Origin: Hyphomicrobium sp.
Lineage (GTDB): Bacteria; Pseudomonadota; Alphaproteobacteria; Rhizobiales; Hyphomicrobiaceae
Length of the DNA stretch: 64,000 bases
Assembly: GCF_019753045.1 (NCBI RefSeq)
Contig: NZ_JAIELN010000002.1
Span: 1-64,000, forward strand
Direction of reading: 5' to 3'
In this document: positions 32,619 to 43,318 of the stretch, one piece after another
How positions within the stretch are numbered: the first letter of the stretch is position 1
Layout of the letters: each line of letters opens with the position of its first letter
Position numbers and translations under genes: made by a program
Notes under the pieces: model-generated
What the model saw: the letters and a program-made list of their open reading frames with translations, nothing else
Told to the model about the DNA's origin: nothing
Database searches by the model: none

Positions 32619-35600
32619 ATGTCGAAAGACGCAAAGGCCGCCGGCAAGGCAGGCGCTGCAACCCAAGCTCCGGCGGCCGAGGGCGGCCGCGACTGGAGCA
32701 AGACGCTGTTCCTGCCCGCGACCGAATTCCCGATGCGCGCCGGTTTGCCCGAATTGGAGCCGAAGCTCCTGAAGCGCTGGGACGAGATCGGCCTCTATGA
32801 AAAGCTCCGATCGCAGTCAAAGGGCCGCGTGAAGTTCACGCTGCACGATGGGCCGCCCTACGCCAACGGCAACATCCACATCGGCCACGCGCTCAACAAG
32901 ATCCTGAAGGACCTGGTCGTCAAATCCCAGCAGATGCTCGGCCACGATTCCAACTACGTGCCGGGCTGGGATTGTCACGGCCTTCCGATCGAATGGAAAA
33001 TCGAGGAGCAGTATCGCGCCAAGGGCAAGGAGAAGCCGAACTTCTCCGATCCCGTCGCGATCAATGCCTTCCGCGATGAATGCCGTAAGTTTGCCGCTCA
33101 CTGGCTGAACATTCAGCGTGATGAGTTCAAGCGCCTCGGCGTCATCGGCGACTGGGAGCGTCCCTATTCGACGATGGACTACCGCGCCGAAAGCATCATC
33201 GCCCGCGAACTGATGAAGTTCGCTGCGTCCGGCCAGCTCTATCGCGGTTCGAAGCCCGTGATGTGGAGCGTCGTCGAAAAGACCGCGCTCGCCGAAGCCG
33301 AGGTCGAATACCAGGACTATCAGTCCGATATGATCTGGGTGAAGTTCCCCGCGAAGCCGCGGCCCGTTAGCGAAGAGCCCGCTGAAAAGGACATCCCGCC
33401 GGAGATCCATCCCGAGCAGACGCCTGAAGACCTCGACGGTGCTTCCGTCGTCATCTGGACGACGACTCCCTGGACGATCCCGGGGAACCGCGCGATCAGC
33501 TTCTCGTCGCGCATCGAGTATGGCCTCTACGAGGTCACGGAAGCGCCCGAAAACAATTGGGCGAAGAAGGGCGATCGCTACATCCTCGCCGACAAGCTCG
33601 CAGCCGACGTTATGAAGGCGGCGAAGGTCGAAGCCTATGAGAGACGTGAAGCAGTCTCCAATTTCGAGCTTAGCCATCTCGTCTGCGAGCATCCGCTGCG
33701 CGATCTCGGATACACATTCGACGTGCCGCTGCTCGACGGCGATCACGTGACCGACGATACAGGTACGGGCTTCGTCCACACTGCGCCCGGCCACGGCGCC
33801 GACGACTACGTCATCTGGATCAAGAACCAGAAAGCGCTGCGCAATCGCGACATCGACACGACCGTGCCGTTCACCGTCGACGCCGACGGCGTCATGACGA
33901 AGGCAGCGCCCGGCTTCGAAGGCAAGCGCGTGCTGAAGGAGAACGGCGACAAAGGCGACGCCAACGACGCCGTCATCAAAGCGCTGGCGGAAGCCGGCAA
34001 CATCATCGCGCGCGGCCGCCTGAAGCATCAGTATCCGCACTCGTGGCGTTCGAAGAAGCCGGTCATCTTCCGGAACACGCCGCAGTGGTTCATCGCGATG
34101 GATAAACCGCTCGCGTCGGGCGGCCGGCTCTCCGAAGAAGAGTCGCCCGACGCAATCAAGAGAGGCCATAATTCGCCGACACTCCGCCAGATCGCGCTCG
34201 ATGAAATCAAGCGCGTCGCGTGGGTGCCGGAAGCGGGCGAGAACCGAATCAACGGCATGATCGAGAACCGGCCCGATTGGGTCGTATCGCGGCAGCGCGC
34301 CTGGGGCGTGCCGATCACCGTCTTCCGCAATATCGAAACCGATCAGGTCATCCCCGGCCCAGACTTTGAAAAGTCCGATGAGCTGATCGCGCGCATCCAA
34401 AAGGCGTTTGCCGAAAAGGGAGCCGACGTCTGGTTCGAGGAGGGCGCGAAGGAACGCTTCCTCAAAGGCTTTGTCCCTGCCAAAGACCTGAAGAAGTGGG
34501 AGCAGGTCAAAGACGTGCTCGACGTCTGGTTCGATTCAGGTTCGACGCACGCCTTCACGCTGGAAGACCCGACGGCCTTCCCGGGCTTCAAAGGCCTGAA
34601 GCGCAAACGCGACGGCGGCCAGGACCGGGTCATGTACCTCGAAGGTTCCGATCAGCATCGCGGCTGGTTCCACTCGTCGCTTCTCGAGAGCTGCGGCACG
34701 CGCGGAGAAGCGCCCTACGACATCGTCGTGACTCACGGCTTCGTCCTCGACGAGAAGGGACAGAAGATGTCGAAGTCGCTCGGCAACGTCGTTGCGCCGC
34801 AAGACGTGATGGCGAAGTCCGGCGCTGACATACTGCGGCTCTGGGTTGCGGCTTCCGATTATTCCGATGATCTCCGCATCGGCGGTGAAATCCTGAAGAC
34901 GTTCTCCGAGACGTACCGCAAGCTGAGGAACACGCTGCGGTGGATGCTCGGCGCGCTCGCGCATTTCGATGGCGACACTCAATCCCCGAAGAGCATGCCC
35001 GAGCTCGAGCGCCTGATGCTGCACCGTCTTGCCGAACTCGATCACGAGATCCGCAAAGCCTACGAGCATTACGACTATCGCAAGATCGTCGGTCTGCTGT
35101 CGCAGTTCATGAACACCGAGCTGTCGGCGTTCTATTTCGATGTTCGCAAGGACACGCTCTACTGTGAGCCGCCCTCGAGCCCCAAGCGCAAGTCGGCGCT
35201 GACCGTCATCGACATAATGTGTGACGCCCTGATCAAATGGCTCGCGCCGATCCTCTCGTTTACCAGCGAGGAAGCGTGGTTGCAGTATCGGCCGGAGGGC
35301 ACTGCAAGCGTGCACCTGCTGCCCTTCCCGAAGATCCCGCGCGAATGGCGCGACGATAATCTCGCGGCGAAGTGGGATCGGGTGCGCGAAGTCAGAAGCG
35401 TCGTAACGGGCGCACTCGAAATCGCACGCGCGGAAAAGAAAATCGGCTCGTCTCTCGAAGCGGCGCCTGAAGTCTACGTCACCGATCCCGATCTGATGTC
35501 GGGTCTCGACGGTGTCGACATGGCGGAAGTCTGCATCACGTCGGATATCGCGATCTCCGACAAACCAGCGCCGGAAGGCGCGTTCACGCTTCCGAACGAG

Positions 35601-35756
35601 CCGGGCGTCGGGGTCGTCGTTAAACTCGCGGAAGGTAAGAAGTGCGCGCGGTCGTGGCGCATCACCAAGGACGTCGGCTCGGATCCCGACTATCCCGAGC
35701 TGTCGGCTCGCGATGCGGCGGCAATGCGTGAAATAGATTCCGGAGCGACGGCATGA
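32619..35756 (+). CDS. ileS: Isoleucyl-tRNA synthetase
   Basis: Charges tRNA-Ile. Class I synthetase of 1045 residues. The HIGH motif occurs in [12 protein letters not shown] and KMSKS in [10 protein letters not shown]. The editing (CP1) domain has [15 protein letters not shown] and the catalytic-type [12 protein letters not shown]. The anticodon-binding domain follows. There is no clear C-terminal zinc finger, as in many alphaproteobacterial IleRS. The ATG at 32619 (MSKDAKAAG) is preferred to a TTG 21 bases earlier. Its stop overlaps the lspA start (ATGA). Confidence 0.96.
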   Translation: MSKDAKAAGKAGAATQAPAAEGGRDWSKTLFLPATEFPMRAGLPELEPKLLKRWDEIGLYEKLRSQSKGRVKFTLHDGPPYANGNIHIGHALNKILKDLVVKSQQMLGHDSNYVPGWDCHGLPIEWKIEEQYRAKGKEKPNFSDPVAINAFRDECRKFAAHWLNIQRDEFKRLGVIGDWERPYSTMDYRAESIIARELMKFAASGQLYRGSKPVMWSVVEKTALAEAEVEYQDYQSDMIWVKFPAKPRPVSEEPAEKDIPPEIHPEQTPEDLDGASVVIWTTTPWTIPGNRAISFSSRIEYGLYEVTEAPENNWAKKGDRYILADKLAADVMKAAKVEAYERREAVSNFELSHLVCEHPLRDLGYTFDVPLLDGDHVTDDTGTGFVHTAPGHGADDYVIWIKNQKALRNRDIDTTVPFTVDADGVMTKAAPGFEGKRVLKENGDKGDANDAVIKALAEAGNIIARGRLKHQYPHSWRSKKPVIFRNTPQWFIAMDKPLASGGRLSEEESPDAIKRGHNSPTLRQIALDEIKRVAWVPEAGENRINGMIENRPDWVVSRQRAWGVPITVFRNIETDQVIPGPDFEKSDELIARIQKAFAEKGADVWFEEGAKERFLKGFVPAKDLKKWEQVKDVLDVWFDSGSTHAFTLEDPTAFPGFKGLKRKRDGGQDRVMYLEGSDQHRGWFHSSLLESCGTRGEAPYDIVVTHGFVLDEKGQKMSKSLGNVVAPQDVMAKSGADILRLWVAASDYSDDLRIGGEILKTFSETYRKLRNTLRWMLGALAHFDGDTQSPKSMPELERLMLHRLAELDHEIRKAYEHYDYRKIVGLLSQFMNTELSAFYFDVRKDTLYCEPPSSPKRKSALTVIDIMCDALIKWLAPILSFTSEEAWLQYRPEGTASVHLLPFPKIPREWRDDNLAAKWDRVREVRSVVTGALEIARAEKKIGSSLEAAPEVYVTDPDLMSGLDGVDMAEVCITSDIAISDKPAPEGAFTLPNEPGVGVVVKLAEGKKCARSWRITKDVGSDPDYPELSARDAAAMREIDSGATA

Positions 35757-36262
35757 GCGAGTTGGCTGAAACGCGACGCCTCATCTGGAGCAGATGGGCA
35801 GCGCTCGCGCTCACCATCGCGCTCGCGACGATCGCCGTCGACCAGGCGCACAAGTTCTGGATGCTGGATGTCTACGGCATCGAGGCGAAGGGCCGCGTCG
35901 TGGTCACGCCCTTTCTCGATTTGGTCTTCGTGAAGAACATCGGCGTCAGCTATTCGCTGTTCAATCAGGAAAGCCGCGAGGGCCAATATCTATTGGTCGC
36001 CTTCGCGATCGTGGCGAGCGCCGGTCTCTGGTTGTGGCTCAACTGGTCGCAGGGAAGCCGGCTCATGGCGATCAGCCTGGGCCTGATCATCGGCGGCGCC
36101 ATCGGCAACGCGATTGACCGGCTACGGATTGGGGGCGTCGCCGATTTCTTCTCGCTCCACGCTTACGGCTTCCATTGGTACGTCTTCAACATTGCCGATG
36201 TGGCCATCGTTGCTGGCGTCATTGGCCTGTTGTATGAGTCTTTGAGGGGCGAGTCGCATTAG
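35753..36262 (+). CDS. lspA: Lipoprotein signal peptidase (signal peptidase II)
   Basis: Cuts signal peptides from lipoproteins in the inner membrane. 169 residues with four membrane helices. The two catalytic Asp are in [15 protein letters not shown] and FNIADVAI. It overlaps the ileS stop by ATGA, so translation is coupled. The next gene encodes a lipoprotein, a plausible substrate. Confidence 0.95.
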   Translation: MSELAETRRLIWSRWAALALTIALATIAVDQAHKFWMLDVYGIEAKGRVVVTPFLDLVFVKNIGVSYSLFNQESREGQYLLVAFAIVASAGLWLWLNWSQGSRLMAISLGLIIGGAIGNAIDRLRIGGVADFFSLHAYGFHWYVFNIADVAIVAGVIGLLYESLRGESH

Positions 36263-36324
36263 CGCCGTAAAGTCGGCTTATCCGGGCTCGGGGGCGTGTC
36301 GGTTAATGGCACGAGCAAATAAGC

Positions 36325-36801
36325 ATGTCGTTGAAATTGGGTCGAAAAATCGGTCTCTGCGTCACGGTCTCGCTGTTCTTGGCAGGCTGCGGCGGTATTG
36401 ATGGCGTTCAGCTGAACGGCAAAGTTTTCGACGCCATGGGCTTGAACGGCGACAGCGGACCCAAGGGCGATCCCAAGATGGCGGCCCGGCAGCCGCTGGT
36501 GGTTCCCCCCGGCCTCGAGGCCCTACCGCCGCCGGGCAGCGGCAAGGTGGATCAGCCTTCGCTCGCCGAAATTCAAGATCCCGACAAAAAGCTGAAGGTC
36601 TCGCAAGCTGATCTCGAGAGACAGCAGGCTGAGTACTGCAGGAAGAACTACGAAGAACCGAAGGCCCGAGGTGATGACTCAGCCGATGCGGCTTCGGGCC
36701 CGCTCGGCTCTTGCAAGCCGTCGATCTTCAATGCCGTCAAGAAATGGACGACCGGCTCGACCAATGCCGACGACTCCGACGACGATTCCCAAACTCAGTG
36801 A
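36325..36801 (+). CDS. Predicted lipoprotein of unknown function
   Basis: 158 residues. A signal peptide with the lipobox LAGC gives lipidation at Cys21. The mature protein is Pro/Gly-rich then acidic, with PPGLEALPPPGSG, a Gln/Glu-rich helix (LKVSQADLERQQAEYC), and an Asp-rich tail. No family is recognised. It follows lspA, its processing enzyme, by 62 bases. Confidence 0.78.
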   Translation: MSLKLGRKIGLCVTVSLFLAGCGGIDGVQLNGKVFDAMGLNGDSGPKGDPKMAARQPLVVPPGLEALPPPGSGKVDQPSLAEIQDPDKKLKVSQADLERQQAEYCRKNYEEPKARGDDSADAASGPLGSCKPSIFNAVKKWTTGSTNADDSDDDSQTQ

Positions 36802-37053
36802 ATTCGGCTCAACGGCCCCATAACGAAATCTTTTCTGTCGCACAAAAGTGCTGATTGCGCCGCATGTTAACGGCCGCAGATGAACGCCTTGTCATTTGAC
36901 TTTCATTCCCTAACTGCCGCTCACTGGCGGTACATTTCGCACGCGGGCGTCCTATTCCATTTTAGCTAAAGTAAATCCCCGGCTACTGGGTTCGGTTTAG
37001 GATGAAAAACGTCACGCTGCGCTTTATCGTTTACGGTTCGAAGGATCGCCATA

Positions 37054-38469
37054 ATGCGTCTTGCGACGTGCTTCCGGTCTAGCCTCTTAACCTCATTGGC
37101 AGTGCTCATGCTCGCAGTGAATCCACAAGCTCACGCCGCCGACGGCGCCACCCGCGCCGCCGAGTTCAAACTGTCGAACGGCATGGATGTCGTCGTCATT
37201 CCCGACCACCGGTCGCCCGTCGTGACCCACATGGTCTGGTACAGGGTCGGCGCGGCCGACGAGGTGCGCGGAACCTCCGGCATCGCGCACTTCCTCGAAC
37301 ACCTGATGTTCAAGTCGACCGACAAGATTCCCGTCGGCGAGTTCTCCAAGATCGTCGGCCGGCTCGGTGGCCAGGACAACGCTTTCACCGGCAACGATGC
37401 GACGGCGTACTTTCAGCGCGTCGCCAAGGACCGCCTCGGCAAGATGATGGAGATGGAAGCCGACCGCATGGTCAACCTTCGTCTCGACGAGAAGGAAGTT
37501 CTGACCGAGCGCGACGTCATTCTCGAGGAACGCCGTTCGCGCATCGAGAACAACCCTTCGTCTATCCTCGATGAGCAGATGAATGCGGCGCTCTATCTGA
37601 ACCATCCGTACGGCAAGCCGGTCATCGGCTGGTACCACGAGATGGCAAAGCTCTCGCGCCAGAACGCGCTCGATTTCTACAAGCACTACTACGCGCCGAA
37701 TAACGCCATTCTCGTCGTTTCAGGCGATGTGACCGTCGATGAGGTCAAGAAGCTCGCCGACGAAACGTACGGCAAGATTCCTTCGAACCCGACCGTTACC
37801 ACCACTCGCAACCGCCCGACCGACCCGCCGCAGCTCGTGCCGCGCCGGTTAACGCTGAAGGATCCCCGCGCCGGCAACTATTCGTTCCAGCGCTACTATC
37901 AGGCGCCGAGCTACGTCACGGCCAAGCCCGGTGAAGCCGAAGCGCTCGATATCCTGATGAAGATCGCGGGTTCTGGATCGACGAGCCGCATCTACAAGAA
38001 GCTCGTCGTTGAACAGAAGCTCGCTTCGAGTGCCGGCGGCGACTACTCGGGCTACGGCCTCGATGGCGGAACGATCTCGCTCTACGCGGTCGCAGCCGAC
38101 GGCGTGCCGCTCGAGAAGGTCGAGGCTGCCTCCGACGAGGTTCTGGCCGACATCGTGAAGAACGGTGTGACGGAACAGGAATTGACGCGCGCCAAGAACA
38201 GCTATCTGGCCGACTACGTCTACGACAGCGACAACCAGGCGACGCTGGCGCGCCGTTACGGTTGGAATCTCGCCGTCGGCCGGACCGTAGCGGACGTCGA
38301 GGCTTGGCCCGCCAATATCTCGAAAGTGACGGCGGAGGACGTCAAGAAAGCCGCCGCCAAGTATCTCGACCTCAACGATTCCGTGACAGGTTATCTCGTT
38401 CCCGATCAGTCGGGCGTCGCGCAAGTTGAAGATCTTTCTGCCCCATCACCGTCCGGCGAATTGAGGTGA
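37054..38469 (+). CDS. M16 family zinc metallopeptidase, catalytic subunit (periplasmic)
   Basis: 471 residues. A signal peptide (SLAVLMLAVNPQAHA) is followed by the inverted zinc motif HFLEH (H79, E82, H83) and a distal Glu region EERRSRIENNP. This is the active member of a two-gene M16 pair; the next gene lacks the motif. Such pairs form heterodimers. The ATG at 37054 has AAGGAT upstream. Substrates are unknown; periplasmic peptide clearance is likely. Confidence 0.9.
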   Translation: MRLATCFRSSLLTSLAVLMLAVNPQAHAADGATRAAEFKLSNGMDVVVIPDHRSPVVTHMVWYRVGAADEVRGTSGIAHFLEHLMFKSTDKIPVGEFSKIVGRLGGQDNAFTGNDATAYFQRVAKDRLGKMMEMEADRMVNLRLDEKEVLTERDVILEERRSRIENNPSSILDEQMNAALYLNHPYGKPVIGWYHEMAKLSRQNALDFYKHYYAPNNAILVVSGDVTVDEVKKLADETYGKIPSNPTVTTTRNRPTDPPQLVPRRLTLKDPRAGNYSFQRYYQAPSYVTAKPGEAEALDILMKIAGSGSTSRIYKKLVVEQKLASSAGGDYSGYGLDGGTISLYAVAADGVPLEKVEAASDEVLADIVKNGVTEQELTRAKNSYLADYVYDSDNQATLARRYGWNLAVGRTVADVEAWPANISKVTAEDVKKAAAKYLDLNDSVTGYLVPDQSGVAQVEDLSAPSPSGELR

Positions 38470-38474
38470 CATTG

Positions 38475-39893
38475 ATGATAGGTTCTTATCGTGCGGCCGC
38501 CGAGCTTGTTCGCAAGGCAGTCCGCCCCAACATAGCCTTGGCTATTCCTGCTCTGGCATTGTTGTTTACCGCATCCGTCAGTCACCCAGCAGCCGCAATG
38601 AACATACAGCAGATAAAATCCCCCGGCGGAATTGAAGCTTGGCTCGTCGAAGAGCACAGCGTTCCACTGATTTCGATGCGGTATGCCTTCGACGGCGGCA
38701 ACAGCCAGGACCCGCCAGGGAAGCCCGGCCTCGCCAACTTCCTCACCGCGATGATGGATGAGGGCGCTGGCGACATCAAATCCCAGGAATATCAGGAGCG
38801 CATGGAAGATATCGCCATGCGTATGAGCTACGACGACAGCAAGGACTCGCTTTACGGGTCGTTCGAGACACTATCGGCGAACCGCGACAAGGCTGTCGAG
38901 CTGCTGAAACTTTCGGTCCAGAAGCCGCGCTTCGACACCGACGCTATTGAGCGCATCCGCCAGCAGCTGACGGCCAATCTGATCTACGCCGACAAGGACC
39001 CCGAGAAGGTCGCGATGCGCGAATGGTACGCGCAGGCCTTTGCCGGACATCCCTACGCGCGCCCTTCGAACGGCACGGTAGACTCCGTCGCGAAAATCAC
39101 GCGTGACGATCTCCTCGATTATCACAAGCGGACGTTCGCGCGCGACAACCTGAAGATCGTCGCCGTGGGCGACATTACGGCCGCCGAACTCGGCAAGCTC
39201 ATTGACGATGTCTTCGGGCCCCTGCCGGCGAAAGCCGATCTCTTCCCCGTCGCACAGACGGAACCGGCGAAGGGCGGAAGCCAGAAGATCGTCGAGATGG
39301 GCGTGCCGCAGTCGGTCGCCGTGTTCGGGCTCGGCGCCATGCCGCGCAAGGACCCGGACTTCATCACGGCATTCGTCGTCAACCACATCCTCGGCGGCGG
39401 CGGCTTCTCCGCCAAGCTGATGGAAGAGGTGCGCGAGAAACGCGGACTTGCCTATTCCGTGTACACCTACGTCCAGCCCTACCAGCAGACATCCATTCTC
39501 GTCGGCAGCGTCGCGACGAAGAACGCGTCGATGGGTGAGAGCCTCGCCATCATCCGCAACGAGTTGAAGAAGATGGCGGAGAATGGTCCGAGCAAGGAGG
39601 ATCTCCAGGCGGCCAAGGATTATCTCACCGGCTCGTACGCGTTGCGCTTCGACACGAACTCGAAGATCGCCTCTCAGCTCTTAGGGCTGATGCAGGAAGG
39701 CTTCGGCCCGGACTACGTCGAAAACCGCAACAAGCTCATCAACGCGGTGACTGTCGAGGATGCCAAGCGGGTCGCCGCGAGGCTGCTGAAGCCGGACGAT
39801 CTCGTCGTCACGATCGTCGGCAAGCCGACCGGCATGAAATCGGCGTCGCCCGCAGCGTTGCAACCGGTCCTGGCCGCACCCGATCGCGGCTAG
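38475..39893 (+). CDS. M16 family peptidase, non-catalytic partner
   Basis: 472 residues with a signal peptide-like N-terminus (ALAIPALALLFTASVSHPAAA). The position of HxxEH reads ANFLTAMMDEG, so the zinc ligands are missing, while the C-terminal M16 half is intact (GGGGFSAKLMEEVREKRGLAYSV). It is the structural partner of the gene before it, 5 bases upstream. The ATG at 38475 has GAGGTGA; an earlier GTG at 38466 overlaps the previous stop. Confidence 0.9.
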   Translation: MIGSYRAAAELVRKAVRPNIALAIPALALLFTASVSHPAAAMNIQQIKSPGGIEAWLVEEHSVPLISMRYAFDGGNSQDPPGKPGLANFLTAMMDEGAGDIKSQEYQERMEDIAMRMSYDDSKDSLYGSFETLSANRDKAVELLKLSVQKPRFDTDAIERIRQQLTANLIYADKDPEKVAMREWYAQAFAGHPYARPSNGTVDSVAKITRDDLLDYHKRTFARDNLKIVAVGDITAAELGKLIDDVFGPLPAKADLFPVAQTEPAKGGSQKIVEMGVPQSVAVFGLGAMPRKDPDFITAFVVNHILGGGGFSAKLMEEVREKRGLAYSVYTYVQPYQQTSILVGSVATKNASMGESLAIIRNELKKMAENGPSKEDLQAAKDYLTGSYALRFDTNSKIASQLLGLMQEGFGPDYVENRNKLINAVTVEDAKRVAARLLKPDDLVVTIVGKPTGMKSASPAALQPVLAAPDRG

Positions 39894-40003
39894 GGTCGCT
39901 TCGCCGCCCGGCAAGCTCTTTGTCAGCTTCTTTCTGCGCTCTTGGCCGCACATCTGAAATCGGCTAGGCCGGACGGGATTTGAACAAGGAGCGTTGAGCG
40001 GCG

Positions 40004-41359
40004 ATGCAAGACGGGCACCGGCACGACGGACGTACGTTTCAGCAGAGCATCGCAGGATGCCTCGAAGGCGTGATAGGCGAATACGGCCTCGCGCCTTCTG
40101 AGCATTCGGCATGGCTCGATCGCATCGGCCCCCAAGTCGAAGCCCTGAAGGATGATTATCGGACCGGCAAGCTCCCGCTTCTTCGGATCGCCGACGACGA
40201 TCAGGACATCGCCGACGCCGAGGCGGCATACGCACGGCTGAGCCAGGGCGCGAAAACGATCGTGTTCTTCGGGACCGGCGGATCGAGCCTCGGCGGCGAA
40301 CTGTTCGCTCAATTCGCGGGATGGAATATCGCCGGCGTCGCTTTGCCCGGACAGCGTACGAGGCCCCGCACCCGCTTTTACGCCAACCTCGACGGCGGCA
40401 CGCTGCAAAGCGTCCTCCAGTCGCTCGATCTCCCATCCACGCGTTTCATCGTGACGTCGAAGTCCGGCGGCACTGCGGAGACATTGGCGCAGGCCATCGC
40501 GGCGCTGACGGCCGTCAAAGAGGTAGGTCTCGAAGCCGAGATTCCGAAACTCTTCCTCGGCATCACCGAGCCCGACAAGCCCGGCAAAGCGAACGGCCTC
40601 AGAACGCTGTTCTCGAAATTCGGCATTCCGATGCTGGAGCATCACACCGGCATCGGCGGCCGCTTCTCGTGCCTGACCAACGTCGGCCTGATGCCAGCCA
40701 TCGCGCGTGGCCTCGATCCCCGCGCCATCCGTGCGGGAGCGAAGGGCGTCGTCGATGCGCTGCTCGCGTCCAGCAAGCCGCAGGACTTTGCGCCCGCCGT
40801 CGGAGCCGCGACCGCAGTAGCGCTTTCGAAAGAGAAGGGCGTCTCGACGCTCGTCATGATGCCCTACAACGACAGGCTCGGACGCCTCGCCGCTTGGTTC
40901 GTACAACTTTGGGCGGAAAGCCTGGGCAAGGGCGGGGAAGGCACGACGCCGCTCGGCGCGCTCGGTCCGCTCGATCAGCACAGCCAGCTGCAGCTCTTCA
41001 TGGACGGCCCGCGCGACCATTATCTGACGGTCGTTCGCGTCGCGAGCCAGGGCGTTGGCCCGCGCATCGATCCTGATCTCGCGCGCATCGCTGGCGCCGA
41101 TATGCTCGGCGGCCACACCGTCGGCGATATCGTCGCCGCCCAATCGCACGCCGTTCCTGAGGCGCTGGCCCGCGCCGGGCGTCCGGTGCGAACAATCGAC
41201 ATTGCAAAACTCGACGAAAAAACCATCGGCGCGCTGGCGATGCACTTTATGATCGAAACGATTCTCGCGGGTCGCCTGCTGGGCGTCGATCCCTTCGATC
41301 AGCCGGCAGTCGAGCTTGCGAAAATCTTGACGAAGGAGCGCCTCGCGAAAGGCGCTTGA
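40004..41359 (+). CDS. pgi: Glucose-6-phosphate isomerase
   Basis: Interconverts glucose-6-phosphate and fructose-6-phosphate. 451 residues, shorter than the roughly 540 of the E. coli type. It has two SIS-fold domains: FFGTGGSSLGGELF and VTSKSGGTAETLAQA for phosphosugar binding, and LGPLDQHSQLQL, DGPRDH in the C-terminal half, as in GPI proteins. The ATG at 40004 has AGGAGCG upstream. mutL follows after 29 bases. Confidence 0.87.
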   Translation: MQDGHRHDGRTFQQSIAGCLEGVIGEYGLAPSEHSAWLDRIGPQVEALKDDYRTGKLPLLRIADDDQDIADAEAAYARLSQGAKTIVFFGTGGSSLGGELFAQFAGWNIAGVALPGQRTRPRTRFYANLDGGTLQSVLQSLDLPSTRFIVTSKSGGTAETLAQAIAALTAVKEVGLEAEIPKLFLGITEPDKPGKANGLRTLFSKFGIPMLEHHTGIGGRFSCLTNVGLMPAIARGLDPRAIRAGAKGVVDALLASSKPQDFAPAVGAATAVALSKEKGVSTLVMMPYNDRLGRLAAWFVQLWAESLGKGGEGTTPLGALGPLDQHSQLQLFMDGPRDHYLTVVRVASQGVGPRIDPDLARIAGADMLGGHTVGDIVAAQSHAVPEALARAGRPVRTIDIAKLDEKTIGALAMHFMIETILAGRLLGVDPFDQPAVELAKILTKERLAKGA

Positions 41360-41388
41360 GCAAGCGCTTTCGATAGGGGACGGACGGG

Positions 41389-43218
41389 GTGGCGATCCGG
41401 CAGCTTTCGCCAGAGACGGTCAACCGCATCGCAGCGGGCGAAGTCGTCGAGCGCCCGGCGAGCGTCGTCAAGGAACTCGTCGAGAACGCGATCGACGCGG
41501 GCGCGACGCAGATCGAGATCGTCATCTCGGGCGGCGGCCTTTCGCTCATCCGCGTGACGGACGACGGCTCCGGCATGACGCCGGAAGATCTCGTCCTCGC
41601 CGTCGAGCGTCACGCAACCTCGAAGCTCGATGAAGAAGATCTCTTCGACATTCGCTGCCTCGGCTTTCGCGGCGAAGCCCTGCCGTCCATCGGCTCGATC
41701 GCCCGCCTCGAAATCCGATCGCGGCCTGCGGATGCAAACCAGGGCGCGGCCGTCACCGTCACACGCGGATCGAAAGCACCGGTCGGCCCGGCCGCCGTCA
41801 ATCGCGGTACGGTCGTCGAAGTGCGCGATCTCTTTTCCGCGACGCCCGCCCGCCTCAAATTTTTGAAGTCCGAACGCGCCGAAGCCATGGCGGTGACGGA
41901 CGTCGTGCGACGCCTCGCGATGGCCCATCCCGATATCGGCTTTACGCTGCAGACGGGCGAAAAGAAGCCAGCGGTCTTCGCGCGCGGCGATCGATCCTCC
42001 GCCGCTTGGCTGGAGCGGATCGGCGCCATCATGGGGCGCGAGTTCATGGATGACGCGCTCGAAGTATCGGGTGCGGGAAACGGCGCGTCCGCGCCGATGC
42101 GCGTGTTCGGCTTCGCCGGTCTGCCGACGCTTCACCGGCAGGACAGCACGCAGCAGTTCCTCTTTGTCAATGGCCGCCCGGTGAAGGACAAGCTGCTGAT
42201 CGGCGCCGTCCGCGCCGCATACGGCGATCTCATCCCGCGCGGCCGCTCGCCGCTTCTCGCGCTGTTTCTCGATGTCGCGCCATCCGACGTCGACGTGAAC
42301 GTGCATCCCGCCAAGGCGGAGGTTCGGTTTCGCGACGCCGGGCGCGTGCGAGCGCTGATGGTGCGGGCGCTTTCCGATGCTCTTGCGACAGCCGGTCATA
42401 GAGCGTCCGCGCAAGGCGGTGTGCTGACGGTTGAAAGCTTTGCAGCAGGTATCTTGCCGAGCGCGGCAATGTCTCCGCCGCCTTCATCGAATACAAACGG
42501 CCAATGGGTGCCGCCGCGAGCCTCGCCAGTCGTCTCCGGAAGCTTTGCTGCAGGAACGCAGACACCGTTTGCCGTGTTCGACGCACCGAGCGCGGATGCG
42601 CGGACGTTCACCGAGCCGGTGGCCGAGCAGACCATCGACAAGCCGCTCGGTGCAGTCAGAGCGCAGGTCCACGAAAACTATATCGTTGCCCAGACGCGCG
42701 ACGGGCTGGTCATCGTCGATCAGCACGCTGCGCACGAACGCCTCGTCTACGAGAAGCTTAAGGCGGCGCTCGCCGATGGAGGCGTCGCGCGGCAAGGGCT
42801 TCTGATTCCGGCCATCGTCGAACTCGATGATGACGATGCGGTCACCCTCGTCGCGCGCAGCGACGAGCTGACGGAGCTTGGCCTCGTGATCGAAAGCTTT
42901 GGGGAAGGTGCAGTCGCGGTTCGTGAAGTTCCTGCACTTCTCGGCGAAACGGACGTCGAGGGCCTCGTCAAGGATCTCGCAGCGGAGCTTCGCAGCGACG
43001 GGACGGCGCGGGCGCTGAAAGACCGCCTCGACAGCGTGGCGTCACGCATGGCTTGCCACGGTAGTGTCCGTTCGGGACGCAGGCTGACGGTCGAAGAGAT
43101 GAACGCGCTGCTGCGCCAGATGGAGGCGACGCCCTATTCAGGCCAGTGCAACCACGGCCGCCCGACATACGTGGCGCTGAAGCTTACCGACATCGAGCGC
43201 CTGTTCGGGCGGAGATAA
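41389..43218 (+). CDS. mutL: DNA mismatch repair protein MutL (endonuclease type)
   Basis: Couples mismatch recognition by MutS to strand incision. 609 residues. The GHKL ATPase motifs are ELVENAIDAGA, DDGSGM and GFRGEALPSI. The C-terminal endonuclease motif DQHA-x2-E-x4-E is present at about 444-455 (DQHAAHERLVYE), with ACHGSV and GQCNHGRPT, so this MutL should nick DNA itself. The start is a GTG at 41389. A proline/serine linker (about 345-400) joins the two halves. It converges on bfr. Confidence 0.95.
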   Translation: MAIRQLSPETVNRIAAGEVVERPASVVKELVENAIDAGATQIEIVISGGGLSLIRVTDDGSGMTPEDLVLAVERHATSKLDEEDLFDIRCLGFRGEALPSIGSIARLEIRSRPADANQGAAVTVTRGSKAPVGPAAVNRGTVVEVRDLFSATPARLKFLKSERAEAMAVTDVVRRLAMAHPDIGFTLQTGEKKPAVFARGDRSSAAWLERIGAIMGREFMDDALEVSGAGNGASAPMRVFGFAGLPTLHRQDSTQQFLFVNGRPVKDKLLIGAVRAAYGDLIPRGRSPLLALFLDVAPSDVDVNVHPAKAEVRFRDAGRVRALMVRALSDALATAGHRASAQGGVLTVESFAAGILPSAAMSPPPSSNTNGQWVPPRASPVVSGSFAAGTQTPFAVFDAPSADARTFTEPVAEQTIDKPLGAVRAQVHENYIVAQTRDGLVIVDQHAAHERLVYEKLKAALADGGVARQGLLIPAIVELDDDDAVTLVARSDELTELGLVIESFGEGAVAVREVPALLGETDVEGLVKDLAAELRSDGTARALKDRLDSVASRMACHGSVRSGRRLTVEEMNALLRQMEATPYSGQCNHGRPTYVALKLTDIERLFGRR

Positions 43219-43228
43219 ACGAAGCGGC

Positions 43229-43313
43229 GCTTGCGGCCGGCTGCGCGGAGCGCAGTCGCAAGCGGCAAACCAAACGGCGCTGGCGACGCGCGGAACCCGT
43301 GTCGCCAGCGCCG
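43229..43313. terminator. Two strong hairpins between convergent mutL and bfr
   Basis: First hairpin: GCTTGCG (43229-43235), inner CTGCGC/GCGCAG, CGCAAGC (43257-43263). Second: 13-base perfect arms 43275-43287 and 43301-43313. Neither has a T-run, but together they suit bidirectional ending of both transcripts. Confidence 0.6.
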
Positions 43314-43318
43314 AACAA

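Noticed and set aside
32817-34400. 527-residue open frame opposite ileS
   Set aside because: Antisense frame of a strongly conserved synthetase; no domain features.
37002-37082. 26-residue leader peptide before the M16 gene
   Set aside because: It overlaps the M16 start, has no properly spaced ribosome-binding site and no attenuator-like codons.
39923-41245. 440-residue frame opposite pgi
   Set aside because: Antisense to an intact isomerase; no start signal or domain.
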